Positions 24,948-33,398 of a stretch of 64,000 nucleotides of DNA are shown here, piece by piece. Each line of letters begins with the position of its first letter. Positions within the stretch are counted from its first letter, which is position 1. The stretch lies in NCBI GenBank assembly GCA_003252395.1, contig QKEL01000014.1:186001-250000 (forward strand), given 5' to 3'. The DNA is from Spirochaetales bacterium. Lineage in GTDB: Bacteria; Spirochaetota; Spirochaetia; Treponematales; Treponemataceae. The notes under the pieces were generated by a model, which made no database searches, was not told the origin of the DNA, and saw only the letters and a list, made by a program, of their open reading frames with translations. Made by a program: the position numbers and the translations under genes.

Positions 24948-25492
24948 TAGTGGGCCGCCGGGGCGGGAAGGGCGTACGTGCCGTCGCCGAGTACCTTGCG
25001 GGGCCCCTTATAATCCTTGAAGCCGCCCGCGTTGAAGGTGGTATAGCCCTTGGCGTCGAGAACGGTCTTCACGAAGGCCGCGCGGGTGCCGCTGGCGCAG
25101 AAAAGGACGATTGCGTCGTCCTTGGGGAAGTAATTCCCGAAGGCGAAACCGTCGTTGGTGGTGGCGAGGGCAGCGTCCCACGTGTCCTTGCCGTCAACCT
25201 TTCCCCGGGTCGCCATGCGGCCGTCCAGGAACTGGAAGAAGGGAATCGCCTCGGTACCGATGATATAGCCGCCGTTGAATCGGTCCTCGAAATTGCGGAG
25301 GTCAACGACCATAACGCCGGGGCGGCCGATAAACTCGTCTATGTTCGCCATGGTTATGGGGGAATCCTTCAGGGCGGCGGAAGCGACGGCTGCGGGAATG
25401 GGCGCGGCCTGGGCAACGGGCTGGGTGGTGGCGCAGCCGACGAAAAGGGAAGCCGCGACGGCGGCAACCAACAGGGAAATGCGTTTGGTCAT
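24947..25492 (-). CDS. Rhodanese-like lipoprotein
   Basis: 181 residues. Signal peptide with lipobox LFVGC (Cys20), then a short Ala/Pro linker. The rhodanese domain (about 45-170) has GVMVVDLRNFEDRFNGGYI near the start and the active loop CASGTRAAF (Cys at about 132) behind the strand IVLFC. Rhodaneses transfer sulfane sulfur or bind anions through this loop. Anchored outside the inner membrane it may handle sulfur or act as a carrier for its partner. It is the first gene of a two-gene operon with the FMN-binding lipoprotein. AAGGAGATTATC precedes the ATG and a good promoter is at 25540-25568. Confidence 0.85.
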   Translation of the reverse strand: MTKRISLLVAAVAASLFVGCATTQPVAQAAPIPAAVASAALKDSPITMANIDEFIGRPGVMVVDLRNFEDRFNGGYIIGTEAIPFFQFLDGRMATRGKVDGKDTWDAALATTNDGFAFGNYFPKDDAIVLFCASGTRAAFVKTVLDAKGYTTFNAGGFKDYKGPRKVLGDGTYALPAPAAH

Positions 25493-25539
25493 GATAATCT
25501 CCTTCTGCGCGGTTATTTACAACCGCGGTTAACTTACAC

Positions 25540-25568
25540 AGAATCGGGCATTTTGCGCAAATTGTCAA
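25540..25568 (-). promoter_or_regulatory. Promoter of the rhodanese / FMN lipoprotein operon
   Basis: On the minus strand TTGACA (25568-25563), a 17-base spacer, and GATTCT (25545-25540). The leader of about 40 bases contains the palindrome AACCGCGGTT (25521-25530) and ends in a strong SD. Confidence 0.6.
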
Positions 25569-25651
25569 TAAATAATACCCATAATTACCGGGAAATAGTA
25601 GGTTTTCGGGAAAGGCCCATACCGCCATGCCGCGCGCGGTTAGGCCCATTC

Positions 25652-27280
25652 TCAGCGCTCTACGAGACTCAATGCCGCGTTGAGCTCGGACAGGCCCAGC
25701 GCGTTCGCGGTTCCGATGGCGTCTACGCTCGCGGCTTCAGACGAGATGGAATCGATGGTTCGGCCCACGGCGGTCAGATCGGAGTCGACCTGCCGGGAAG
25801 CCTCTTCCAGCGCGGTCAGGCTTTCGCGGGCCTTCAGGATCTGGTGGTCCAGGGCGGCCACCGCGTCGCGCAATTCGTTGGTGCTCGTCACCGAATCGGA
25901 TACGCCGCGGTTAATCTCGTCGGTACCCTTGGAAAGCTCGTCCAGGCCGTCGATTATCTCCTGCATGGCCCCGGAAACGAGTTCGGCCTCCTTCGCTATG
26001 GTCTCGAAGGAGCGTACGGCCCGGTCGTTGTTGTCGGCGGCGGCCCGTATGTCCCGTATGGTGCCCTTGACCGTATCGGTGACGGCCTTAACGCTCTTGC
26101 TCGTTTGCTCCGAGAGTTTCCGTATTTCGTCGGCGACCACCGCGAAACCGCGGCCCGCCTCGCCCGCGTGGGCGGCCTCGATCGCGGCGTTCATGGCCAA
26201 TAGGTTCGTTTGGGCCGCGACCGCGCTGATCACGTTCACGATATCCAAAATAGCCCCGGTGGAAGACTCCACCGCGCCCATGGATTTCGAGGAGGCGGAA
26301 ACGATGTTCCGGCCGTCGTCGGTGCTTTTCGAAAGCTCGCGTACCGCGCCCTGCCGGTCGCGGGTAACGCCGTTTATGTTCCGGATAGAGGCGGTCATCT
26401 GCTCGATCGCGGCGGAGGTTTCGTTAATGACGCTGCTTTGCCCCTCGGCGCTGGAACGGGCGCGGGCCGAACTCGCGCCGATCCGTCCTATTTCGTCGCC
26501 CAGCTTTCGGCTATCGTCCGCGAGGGCATGCATGGCCTGTTCGGCCCGCTTGACCAAATCGGCCGAATCGGCGGCAAAGGCCGCGGTTTTCTTCGCGGAA
26601 TCGCTTAACATATTCCCCTGCGCCAACGAGGTGGTAGAGGCGTCCAGGGCGCCTTTCAATAGCCCAAGCTGACGGTCGGCCCGGGCGGTGGCCTCGCGGC
26701 TCTGGGCGAGAAACCGCTTTTCGCGGTTTATCAAGGCATTCAAAGAAGTGGCGACGAGAAAAGTCAGGATGATAACGATCGCCCCGTCGTCGATTTGGGG
26801 ACTTTCTCCCGCGGCCCGGGCTTGGGGCACCACGCGGAAGATAAGGGCGAGTACGATAGCGAAGGCAGAATAGGCGGCGGGGAAGAATACCTGCCAGGAG
26901 CGATACTCGACCAAAACCGTAAGGCCCATGGCAAAAAGATTGAGAAAACCGATAAAGTAGAGCTCGAAATACCCGTGCCCTTCGGGATTGAGGAAGACGA
27001 GTCCGGATAGTGCCATCGATAGCACGGTGGTGGTGAGAAAACTGGCGATCTTCGCCTTGCCAAAAAGGGTTAGGACGGAGAGCGCCGCGAGAATACAGAA
27101 TAGTCCGGAGATCAAAAGCCGTTCGTTCCCCTTGGTTTGGATCACGACGGTCATAAGAAGCGCGACCGCGGAAAGCGCGGAAGTGACGACAAAAAGGGTT
27201 TTCGCGATCTCGACACTAACGGGGTCCTCGTCCCGGTAGGAGGCGGCCAGGCGCCTTTCGAAAAATGAGGTTAGTTTCAT
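25652..27280 (-). CDS. Methyl-accepting chemotaxis protein with a multi-pass membrane sensor domain
   Basis: 542 residues. The first 190 residues hold about six hydrophobic segments (for example [18 protein letters not shown] and VALIFRVV-like stretches) with almost no periplasmic loop, so sensing is probably within or near the membrane rather than by a large outer domain. The remaining part is the MCP signalling domain with the conserved hairpin tip [27 protein letters not shown], flanked by long coiled-coil helices. No HAMP domain is evident. It should control flagellar motion through CheW/CheA. TAGAAT lies six bases before the ATG with no good SD, which suggests a leaderless transcript. 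Confidence 0.93.
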   Translation of the reverse strand: MKLTSFFERRLAASYRDEDPVSVEIAKTLFVVTSALSAVALLMTVVIQTKGNERLLISGLFCILAALSVLTLFGKAKIASFLTTTVLSMALSGLVFLNPEGHGYFELYFIGFLNLFAMGLTVLVEYRSWQVFFPAAYSAFAIVLALIFRVVPQARAAGESPQIDDGAIVIILTFLVATSLNALINREKRFLAQSREATARADRQLGLLKGALDASTTSLAQGNMLSDSAKKTAAFAADSADLVKRAEQAMHALADDSRKLGDEIGRIGASSARARSSAEGQSSVINETSAAIEQMTASIRNINGVTRDRQGAVRELSKSTDDGRNIVSASSKSMGAVESSTGAILDIVNVISAVAAQTNLLAMNAAIEAAHAGEAGRGFAVVADEIRKLSEQTSKSVKAVTDTVKGTIRDIRAAADNNDRAVRSFETIAKEAELVSGAMQEIIDGLDELSKGTDEINRGVSDSVTSTNELRDAVAALDHQILKARESLTALEEASRQVDSDLTAVGRTIDSISSEAASVDAIGTANALGLSELNAALSLVER

Positions 27281-27286
27281 ATTTCC

Positions 27287-27292
27287 ATTCTA
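27287..27292 (-). promoter_or_regulatory. -10 hexamer directly before the chemotaxis receptor gene
   Basis: TAGAAT on the minus strand is followed by GGAAAT and the ATG at 27280. No convincing -35 and no sigma-28 motif is seen. Confidence 0.35.
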
Positions 27293-27354
27293 ATACAATA
27301 ACGCAAAAAAAAGGCCGGTTTCTGCATAGCACGCGCGTTTCGGCGGTATCGCGG

Positions 27355-27383
27355 TTGATCTTTTCGCCGACGGCGGACAAAAT
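27355..27383 (+). promoter_or_regulatory. Candidate promoter of the GH2 gene
   Basis: TTGATC (27355-27360), 17-base spacer, CAAAAT (27378-27383), 20 bases before the start codon, with AAGGAGAACGAG between. Confidence 0.4.
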
Positions 27384-27403
27384 GGGAGCCCAAGGAGAAC
27401 GAG

Positions 27404-30400
27404 ATGGCCGACCGAACGCTACTGTACGACAACTGGGAATTCCTCCTGCTCCCGGTTGAATCGGCCTCGGAGGCGCTACCCGCCCCGGGGGCTCCCTGGA
27501 AGGCGGTGGACCTTCCCCATGACTGGCTCATTGAGCGCGTCAATGACCTGTACGCCGACGGAATCGGCTGGTATCGGCGACCGTTATCCGCCGCGGAGCT
27601 CAACGCGCGCGGGGCCGAAGGATGCAGGACCTTCCTTCGTTTCGACGGCGTGTATATGGATTGCGCCGTATTCGTGAACGGCCGGCGTGTTTTTGAATGG
27701 AAGTATGGCTATACCGCCTTTGAGTTCGAGATAACCGACGCCCTGCGACAGGGCGCCGGCGGCGGGTTCGATGATGCCGAGATCCTCGTCAGGGTTACCC
27801 ATCGCGCGCCCAATTCCCGCTGGTACTCCGGCGCGGGCATCTACCGCGACGCGTGGCTCATACGCCGCCCCGACGCGCATATCGCGGGAGACGGGGTATA
27901 TATCGCCCCGCGGAGGCTGGAGGGAAACGCCTGGAAAATATCCGTATCCGCGGAAATCGACGGGGGGCGAGCGGTTCCCGGCGAGACCGCGCGGTCGGGT
28001 GGCATGGGCGTCCGGTTCGTCGTGCTGGACGGCGAGGGCGGGGAAACGTGCCGGGCGAACGCGGCGCGAGACGCTGAAGGCGGAACCTATCGGGCCGTGC
28101 TCGAGACCGATAGCCCGCGCCTGTGGGATATAGCTTCCCCCGAACGCTACACCCTCGTTACCGAACTGCTGGACGGGGAGGGAACCGTCATTGACCGCGA
28201 GAAAACCCGGTTCGGGTTCCGGGAAATCGCCTTTCATCCGACGGCGGGGTTTTCCCTAAACGGAAGGCGCGTGAAACTGCGCGGCGTGTGCCAGCATCAC
28301 GATCTGGGCTGCCTGGGCGCCGCCGTGAACGCCGCGGCGCTTCGCAGGCAGTTCGCGATCCTCAGGGGCATGGGCGTTAACGCCATACGGACCGCCCATA
28401 ATCCTCCCGCAGAGGCATTCATGGAAATCGCCGACGAAACCGGCATGCTCGTCCTTTCCGAGGCCTTCGATATGTGGGAAAAGCCGAAAAACCCCTTCGA
28501 CTACGCCCGCTTTTTCCCCGAGTGGGCGGAACGCGACGTGGCCAGCTGGATTCGCCGCGACCGAAATCGCCCCAGCGTGATCATGTGGAGCGTCGGCAAC
28601 GAGATTCACGATACCCACGCGGGCGAACGCGGGCAGGAAATCACCCGGCGGCTCATGGCCATGGTCGCCGCCCATGACGGCCTTGGAAACGCGCCGGTGA
28701 CGATCGGCTCCAATTACATGCCGTGGGAAAACGCCCAAAAATGCGCCGATATCGTGAAGCTCGCCGGGTATAATTACGCCGAAAAGCATTACGAAAGCCA
28801 CCACCGGTCCCACCCGGACTGGATCATTTACGGGAGCGAAACCGCCTCAATCGCGCACAGCCGGGGAATCTACCATTTTCCCGCTTCCCGCTCGACCCTC
28901 GCCGACGACGACGAGCAATGCTCCTCGTTAGGGAACAGCGCCACGAGCTGGGGCGCCAAAAGCATCGACGCCTGCATCGCCGACGACCGCGACGCCGATT
29001 TTTGCCTGGGCCAGTTTCTCTGGTCCGGTTTCGACTACATCGGCGAGCCCACGCCCTATTTCACGAAGAACTCCTACTTCGGCCAGGTCGACACCGCGGG
29101 CTTCCCCAAGGATTCCTATTACCGCTTCAAGGCGGAATGGACCGACGTGGGGGAATCCCCCATGGTCCACGTCTTTCCCTACTGGGATTTCAACCCGGGG
29201 CAGGCGATCGACGTGATCGTCTGCTCGAACGCCGACGAGGTGGCGCTTTACCGGGACGGGACGCTCGTGGGCCGCGAGCGGATAGACCACCGCGCGGGGC
29301 GTGCGCTCGCGGCGACCTGGCGGCTCCCCTGGGCGCCGGGTACGCTCGAGGCCGTCGCCTATGGCGAAGACGGGCGCGAAGTGGCCCGCGAAGGGGTCCG
29401 ATCCTTCGGCGACGCCCGCCGGATCGTCGTGACCGTGGACCGGGAACGGCTCTACGCCGACGGGGTGGACCTCGCCTTCGCGGAAATCGCCGTCGTGGAC
29501 GCCGACGGGGTCCCGGTAGCCAACGCGAATAACCGCGTACGGGTTCGGGTAACCGGGGCCGGCCGGCTCGTCGGGCTCGACAACGGGGACAGCGCGGACC
29601 GCGACGAGTATCAGGGCACCAGCAGGAGGCTATTCAGCGGTAAGCTCCTCGCCGTAATCGGGGCGAAAACCCAACCGGGCGATATCGCGTTGGAAGCGAC
29701 GTCGCCCGGCCTCCAATCCGCCCGCGTCGCGTTGAGGGCAACCGAATCGCCCCACGGAATCCTCGGCGCGGGCCGCAGGGAAAATCCCGAAAGCCCGGAA
29801 AACGGCGAAATACCCGTCAGAAAGATAGAAATCGCCTGCGAAAGCGGCACCGCGTTCGGCCCTGAAGCAAGGTCAAAAACCGTGACCGCGCGGCTCCGGC
29901 CCGACGAGGCGACCTGGCGCGACGTGGAATGGCGCGTGACCGACGACGCCGGGATCGACTCGAACCTCGCGAGGATCGAGCCCGCCGCCGACGGCTCGAG
30001 CGCGACGCTGACCGCCCTCGGCGACGGGAATTTCCGCGTGCGGGCAACGGCGAGAAACGGTTCCGGCAAAATCCGGCTCATCTCCCAACTGGAATTCTCG
30101 GCTAGCGGCCTGGGACCCGCCTACCTGGACCCCTACGATTTCGTCTCGGGGGGCCTGTGGAAACGGACGAACGCGGAACTCGGCAACGGGAACGACCGCG
30201 GCGTGGCGACCCCGCGGGACGGAACGAGCTACGTGTGCTTTGACGGGATCGATTTCGGCCCCTGGGGCTCGGACGAGATCACGCTCCCCCTTTTCGCGTT
30301 GGACAGCGAGCCGTTCCCCGTGGAAATATGGGACGGCATGCCCGACGAGGAAGGCAGCGAGCGGCTTGCCCTCGAGACGTACGACATTCCCACCAAATGG

Positions 30401-30886
30401 AATACCTACCAGTCGGTAACCTGGAAACTCGCGCGCCGCATGAGGGGAATCGGCTCGGTCTGTATCGCGCTCCGAAGGAAGGCGCACATCAAGGGCTTTT
30501 CGTTTACCCGGCCGGACAAGGCCCGCGCCAAGATCGGCGCCCTGGAAAACGACGCGGTCTACGGCGACCGTTTTACCCCGGTCCCGGAACGAAACGCGAT
30601 TGAGGGAATCGGCAACAACGTGTCCCTGGAATACCGCGATATGGATTTTGGCGAAATCGGCTGCTCGCGTCTCACGATTTACGGCCGGACCCCGCTTGAG
30701 CGAAATTCGATTAATATCCGCCTTGACGGGAGCGAAGGCCAGCGAACCCAAATCGTGGAATTCGAGCGCGCGGAGGCGTATACCGAACGCTCGTTTACCC
30801 TGGAACCGATACGGGGAAATCAAACGGTCACCTTCGTATTCCTACCGGGCTGCGAGTTTGACCTCGGGTGGTTCCGGTTCGAATAG
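27404..30886 (+). CDS. Large glycoside hydrolase family 2 protein (beta-galactosidase type)
   Basis: 1160 residues, no signal peptide. The order is GH2 sugar-binding jelly roll (about 5-175), immunoglobulin-like domain (about 185-275), TIM barrel (about 280-600). Barrel motifs: KLRGVCQHHDLG, NAIRTAHNPPAEAF, acid/base Glu in IMWSVGNEIHD and nucleophile Glu in IIYGSETAS. After the barrel come a DUF4982-like and Ig-like region (about 600-800, LYADGVDLAFAEIAVVDADG) and a C-terminal part with a carbohydrate-binding CBM6-like sandwich (about 900-1160). The GSETAS form occurs in many GH2 exo-enzymes with DUF4982, so galactosidase is likely, but other pyranosidases are possible. AAGGAGAACGAG precedes the ATG. 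The stop is followed within four bases by the 274-bp repeat array. Confidence 0.92.
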   Translation: MADRTLLYDNWEFLLLPVESASEALPAPGAPWKAVDLPHDWLIERVNDLYADGIGWYRRPLSAAELNARGAEGCRTFLRFDGVYMDCAVFVNGRRVFEWKYGYTAFEFEITDALRQGAGGGFDDAEILVRVTHRAPNSRWYSGAGIYRDAWLIRRPDAHIAGDGVYIAPRRLEGNAWKISVSAEIDGGRAVPGETARSGGMGVRFVVLDGEGGETCRANAARDAEGGTYRAVLETDSPRLWDIASPERYTLVTELLDGEGTVIDREKTRFGFREIAFHPTAGFSLNGRRVKLRGVCQHHDLGCLGAAVNAAALRRQFAILRGMGVNAIRTAHNPPAEAFMEIADETGMLVLSEAFDMWEKPKNPFDYARFFPEWAERDVASWIRRDRNRPSVIMWSVGNEIHDTHAGERGQEITRRLMAMVAAHDGLGNAPVTIGSNYMPWENAQKCADIVKLAGYNYAEKHYESHHRSHPDWIIYGSETASIAHSRGIYHFPASRSTLADDDEQCSSLGNSATSWGAKSIDACIADDRDADFCLGQFLWSGFDYIGEPTPYFTKNSYFGQVDTAGFPKDSYYRFKAEWTDVGESPMVHVFPYWDFNPGQAIDVIVCSNADEVALYRDGTLVGRERIDHRAGRALAATWRLPWAPGTLEAVAYGEDGREVAREGVRSFGDARRIVVTVDRERLYADGVDLAFAEIAVVDADGVPVANANNRVRVRVTGAGRLVGLDNGDSADRDEYQGTSRRLFSGKLLAVIGAKTQPGDIALEATSPGLQSARVALRATESPHGILGAGRRENPESPENGEIPVRKIEIACESGTAFGPEARSKTVTARLRPDEATWRDVEWRVTDDAGIDSNLARIEPAADGSSATLTALGDGNFRVRATARNGSGKIRLISQLEFSASGLGPAYLDPYDFVSGGLWKRTNAELGNGNDRGVATPRDGTSYVCFDGIDFGPWGSDEITLPLFALDSEPFPVEIWDGMPDEEGSERLALETYDIPTKWNTYQSVTWKLARRMRGIGSVCIALRRKAHIKGFSFTRPDKARAKIGALENDAVYGDRFTPVPERNAIEGIGNNVSLEYRDMDFGEIGCSRLTIYGRTPLERNSINIRLDGSEGQRTQIVEFERAEAYTERSFTLEPIRGNQTVTFVFLPGCEFDLGWFRFE

Positions 30887-30890
30887 GAGG

Positions 30891-31164
30891 CTCGGCGGCG
30901 ACTCCTCTTACGTCGCTCCGCGCCGTTTGCCTGTATGAAATGTATCGGAATGCCATTTCTCACTCCGTTCCGAAATGGCGGGGCATCGAGTCCTACTCCT
31001 GAAGCCTGGTTTAAAAGCAAAAACCCGACAGGATTAACCTATCGGGTTTGTTGTTTCTAGCAGGAGTAGGAATCTCTCCCTCCGGTCAGGCGCTTCCCGC
31101 GCCTTCCCTCCGGGCGCCTACGTCGCCTGTCGCCGCCCTCCATGGCGGCTTTTCCTCGCCTTCG
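30891..31164. repeat. 274-bp tandem repeat, unit 1
   Basis: Begins CTCGGCGGCGACTCC and holds, in order, a 15-base copy of the tRNA-fMet 3' end in plus orientation (30987-31001), a terminator-like hairpin (31021-31049), a copy of the tRNA 3' end in minus orientation (31058-31074), and a GC-rich stretch up to GCCTTCG. It starts four bases after the GH2 stop. Together with units 2 and 3 it explains the gene-free stretch 30887-31545. Reading frames inside it appear spurious because they repeat with the unit and cross the hairpins. Confidence 0.9.
31021..31049 (-). terminator. Repeat-unit hairpin 1
   Basis: AAACCCGACAGG (31021-31032), loop ATTAA, CCTATCGGGTTT (31038-31049). One position is C against A on the plus strand but a U-G pair when read from the minus strand, so the minus-strand RNA is the stable form. 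Confidence 0.6.
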
Positions 31165-31438
31165 CTCGGCGGCGACTCCTCTTACGTCGCTCCGCGCCGT
31201 TTGCCTGTATGAAATGTATCGGAATGCCATTTCTCACTCCGTTCCGAAATGGCGGGGCATCGAGTCCTACTCCTGAAGCCTGGTTTAAAAGCAAAAAGAC
31301 CAACCGGGTTAACCGATTGGTCTTTCGTTTTTAGCAGGAGTAGGAGTCTCTCCCTCCGCTCAGGCGCTTCCTGCGCCTTCCCTTCGGGCGCCTGCGTCGC
31401 CTGTCGCCGCCCTCCATGGCGGCTTTTCCTCGCCTTCG
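31165..31438. repeat. 274-bp tandem repeat, unit 2
   Basis: Same length and order as unit 1. The first 120 bases are essentially identical. The hairpin is replaced by a different but equally complementary one (31295-31325), and the minus-oriented tRNA end is at 31332-31348 with one base changed near its inner end. A few point differences lie in the GC-rich tail. Confidence 0.9.
31295..31325 (-). terminator. Repeat-unit hairpin 2
   Basis: AAAGACCAACCGG, loop GTTAA, CCGATTGGTCTTT. Stem bases differ from hairpin 1 on both arms together, and again one pair is G-U only on the minus strand. Confidence 0.6.
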
Positions 31439-31491
31439 CTCGGCGGCGACTCCGGTTCGAGTCCTACTCCTGAAGTCTGGTTTAAAAGCAA

Positions 31492-31522
31492 AAAGACCAA
31501 CCGGGTTAACCGATTGGTCTTT
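31492..31522 (-). terminator. Repeat-unit hairpin 3, likely original tRNA-fMet terminator
   Basis: Same sequence as hairpin 2 and A-rich at 31487-31494 (T-run on the minus strand). It lies seven bases beyond the tRNA 3'-end copy at the left junction, so before integration it would have followed the tRNA gene directly. Confidence 0.6.
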
Positions 31523-31528
31523 CGTTTT

Positions 31529-31545
31529 TAGCAGGAGTAGGACTC
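31529..31545 (-). other. Left attachment site of the integrated element
   Basis: TAGCAGGAGTAGGACTC, identical to the 17 bases at the tRNA-fMet 3' end. AT-rich DNA begins immediately to the right. Confidence 0.85.
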
Positions 31546-31780
31546 ATTCTTTTTATAGTCAGTCTATATACTTGCATTGTATATATTTAAACGCTTTATA
31601 TCCTGCTATGCCTACATAGCGTCTACACAAAAAAAGGCTTTTGAGCGGCTTTCCGGCGGTACTTCAGCAAGTTTAACGTCAAAACTTACAGGATTGATTC
31701 TAGGGCTGTTCTCGTGCCTTTCCGTAGCATTTTATCCTTTTACTCAAAGAGACGTAATATTAACCAAGTGGATTAATTAA
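31546..31780. other. Gene-free left end of the integrated element
   Basis: 235 AT-rich bases without a convincing gene. A plus-strand frame of 67 codons (31577-31780) has no ribosome-binding site and no recognisable product. It may hold integrase or replication sites, but no clear repeat or hairpin was found. Confidence 0.5.
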
Positions 31781-32269
31781 TCAAAACCCTTTCAAGTCTT
31801 GTGATTGAGAATCTAGCTTACTTTTTGCATACGCGGTTTTGTAATACTCTACGTCAAAACTAGAATCATCAAACAAACGTATCCCCGCCATTGAAGTGTC
31901 CCCGTTCCATAAAGCAAACGATTTGGTTTCATCTGTCGGTTTACCATATTTGGATAACATCATGTTAAGAATGGCATAATAAACAGGTGAAGACGTTGTA
32001 GCAAACGGAAACTCAATGAGTATTGCACATAATCCAGTTTCATCAAACGTACAACTAATTATTGCTACCTCATCATAAATTGTTGCTAAATACATATAAG
32101 CATTTGCCCCTGATACATACCCCTTATCTTCATAACCATAAGAAATAAAAACACTCCTAACATCTTCTACACTTGAGCCATAAGGAATATTTGCGTATTC
32201 ATACTCACGAGCTAATGCAGATGTAATACTAATACAAACAAGAAGGATTAAAAAGACAGTTTTCTTCAT
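31781..32269 (-). CDS. Secreted protein of unknown function, element cargo
   Basis: 162 residues. MKKTVFLILLVCISITSALA is a clear signal peptide with an ALA/R cleavage site. The mature part starts REYEYANIPYGSSVEDVRSVF and contains YVSGANAYMYLATIYDEVAIISCTFDETGLCAILIEFPF and MMLSKYGKP. Such patterns occur in small periplasmic proteins of spirochaetes, but I cannot name a family. GGAG lies nine bases before the ATG. It is the most AT-rich gene in the window, richer than the other element genes, so it may have a separate origin. Position at the distal end, away from the integrase, is where cargo genes are usually found. Confidence 0.75.
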   Translation of the reverse strand: MKKTVFLILLVCISITSALAREYEYANIPYGSSVEDVRSVFISYGYEDKGYVSGANAYMYLATIYDEVAIISCTFDETGLCAILIEFPFATTSSPVYYAILNMMLSKYGKPTDETKSFALWNGDTSMAGIRLFDDSSFDVEYYKTAYAKSKLDSQSQDLKGF

Positions 32270-32302
32270 ACATAAACTCCATAAGAAAAAAGTTTTTAAG
32301 TT

Positions 32303-32336
32303 ACTTATGCGAGATAGTTACAAGCATAAGTCTTTT
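32303..32336. other. Hairpin in the element, possible replication origin or terminator
   Basis: ACTTATGC (32303-32310) and GCATAAGT (32324-32331) form an 8-bp stem with a 13-base loop, followed on the plus strand by CTTTTT. It lies in the 232-base gap between the cargo gene and the replication gene. It could be a plus-strand terminator or part of a rolling-circle origin; nothing decides between these. Confidence 0.3.
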
Positions 32337-32472
32337 TCCATCATGGCACGAGTACTTTTTTATGTTTTCATAATTCTCGCTCATACTCTTTGTAACGTGC
32401 ATAGAGGGTCAGAAAAATAACCTTTTTTTATACATTAATTGAAGTTATCCTATGCTAACTTTCTGATACTAT

Positions 32473-32499
32473 TAAAAGCCCGGTTGTCCGGGCCTTTAA
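32473..32499 (-). terminator. Terminator of the element operon
   Basis: AAAGCCCGG, loop TTGT, CCGGGC with one bulged base and TTT. On the minus strand it ends in a T-run just after the stop of the replication gene at 32502. Confidence 0.75.
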
Positions 32500-32501
32500 T
32501 T

Positions 32502-33398
32502 TTACCTTGCGTATGCCGCCACTTCCCGGACCAGTGCATCCAGTTCAGCCGTTAGTCCTTCAGCTTGTGAAATACGGTTATCCGCCGCAATTTCCCGCGC
32601 CGCTTCCCGCGCCCGTCCTGCTTGTACCCGCCCAAGATTTCCGCGCCGTTCAAGCATGGATATAATGCCCATATAGGTATCATACCCCAAGGCTTGCAAG
32701 CCGTATCCTTTCAAGGCGTTATCTAAATCCTTTGGACTTATCCCGCCGGTAATATCCAGAACAGGGACGCGGCCCTTTGGTATCTGAAAATAGAACGCCT
32801 GCCAGTGCTTTACCAGTTCCGTATACGTTGCCCTGTCTGCAAGGTCCCAAGGCGTCAGGGAACGCTTCAGCCGTTGTTTCAAGGCCCGTTTATACTTCAA
32901 CTCAAGGCGGATCAATTCAGCCCCGGAAAATATATCCGGTATCTCTATGCCCTTATCATCCGCCTGTATACGCTTATCATAGCCGGTAAAGGACCGCGCC
33001 CCCGTGAAGTATGTCACGGTTTCCAGTTCCTTTTTCTGGTATGTCTGTTTTACAAACCGGGGTATATTTCCCCAGCTTGCCAGATACAAGCAAGGCGGAT
33101 TTTGAACCTGAACGGTAGTACCTATTTCCACTTGCTTCAGTTCCGCTTTCTTCAGGTCCCAGCCCGTTTCCGTTTCAAGTTTACCCAAGGCATCTTCAAC
33201 CGTCCGCCGGGTCAGCGGTAACACGTTACCCCCCTGAAGGTAAGTAGCAAGGCTTCCGGTACAGTACACCCCGTCCGGGTATTGTGTTATCCGCATATTC
33301 CCAAGCGTTCCCCGGAAATAATCTTCCCGGTATGAAGTTACTTTCTCAAGGTCCGGGGCTTTACCGCCGGGGACCCTGAAGGAAATACTGTCTATCAT
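32502..33398 (-). CDS. Replication initiator, phage/plasmid gene II/X-like
   Basis: 298 residues beginning MIDSISFRVPGG, the usual opening of this family. Further family features are the strand LKQVEIGTTVQVQNPPCLYL with a following ASWGNIPRF, the motif FTGYDKRIQ (about 145) and the core LIRLELKYKRALKQRL. Proteins of this kind in filamentous phages and in small plasmids of Bacteroidetes nick the origin to start rolling-circle replication. No HUH histidine pair is visible, which is also true of gene II proteins. The start overlaps the preceding stop by ATGA, so the two genes are translationally coupled. The assignment rests on remembered family patterns and is good but not certain. Confidence 0.72.
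   Translation of the reverse strand: MIDSISFRVPGGKAPDLEKVTSYREDYFRGTLGNMRITQYPDGVYCTGSLATYLQGGNVLPLTRRTVEDALGKLETETGWDLKKAELKQVEIGTTVQVQNPPCLYLASWGNIPRFVKQTYQKKELETVTYFTGARSFTGYDKRIQADDKGIEIPDIFSGAELIRLELKYKRALKQRLKRSLTPWDLADRATYTELVKHWQAFYFQIPKGRVPVLDITGGISPKDLDNALKGYGLQALGYDTYMGIISMLERRGNLGRVQAGRAREAAREIAADNRISQAEGLTAELDALVREVAAYAR

Larger units (their letters stand above)
31439..31545. repeat. 274-bp tandem repeat, shortened unit 3
   Basis: Starts with the same CTCGGCGGCGACTCC but lacks about 77 bases before the plus-oriented tRNA end, which here is longer (GGTTCGAGTCCTACTCCTG, 31454-31472) and matches the T-arm and acceptor end of tRNA-fMet. Hairpin at 31492-31522, then the minus-oriented tRNA end at 31529-31545. 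The repeat stops exactly at the left junction of the integrated element. Confidence 0.85.

Noticed and set aside
30900..31500. Several frames of 60-75 codons inside the 274-bp repeats
   Set aside because: They repeat with the unit, cross hairpins and tRNA ends, and their basic residues come from GC-rich repeat sequence.
30987..31545. Integron attC sites, considered because of the inverted ends around each hairpin
   Set aside because: No RYYYAAC/GTTRRRY core pairs are found, there is no integron integrase, and the ends are plainly tRNA-fMet sequence.
31577..31780. 67-codon plus-strand frame at the left end of the element
   Set aside because: No SD, opposite to all other element genes, and composition gives no sign of coding.
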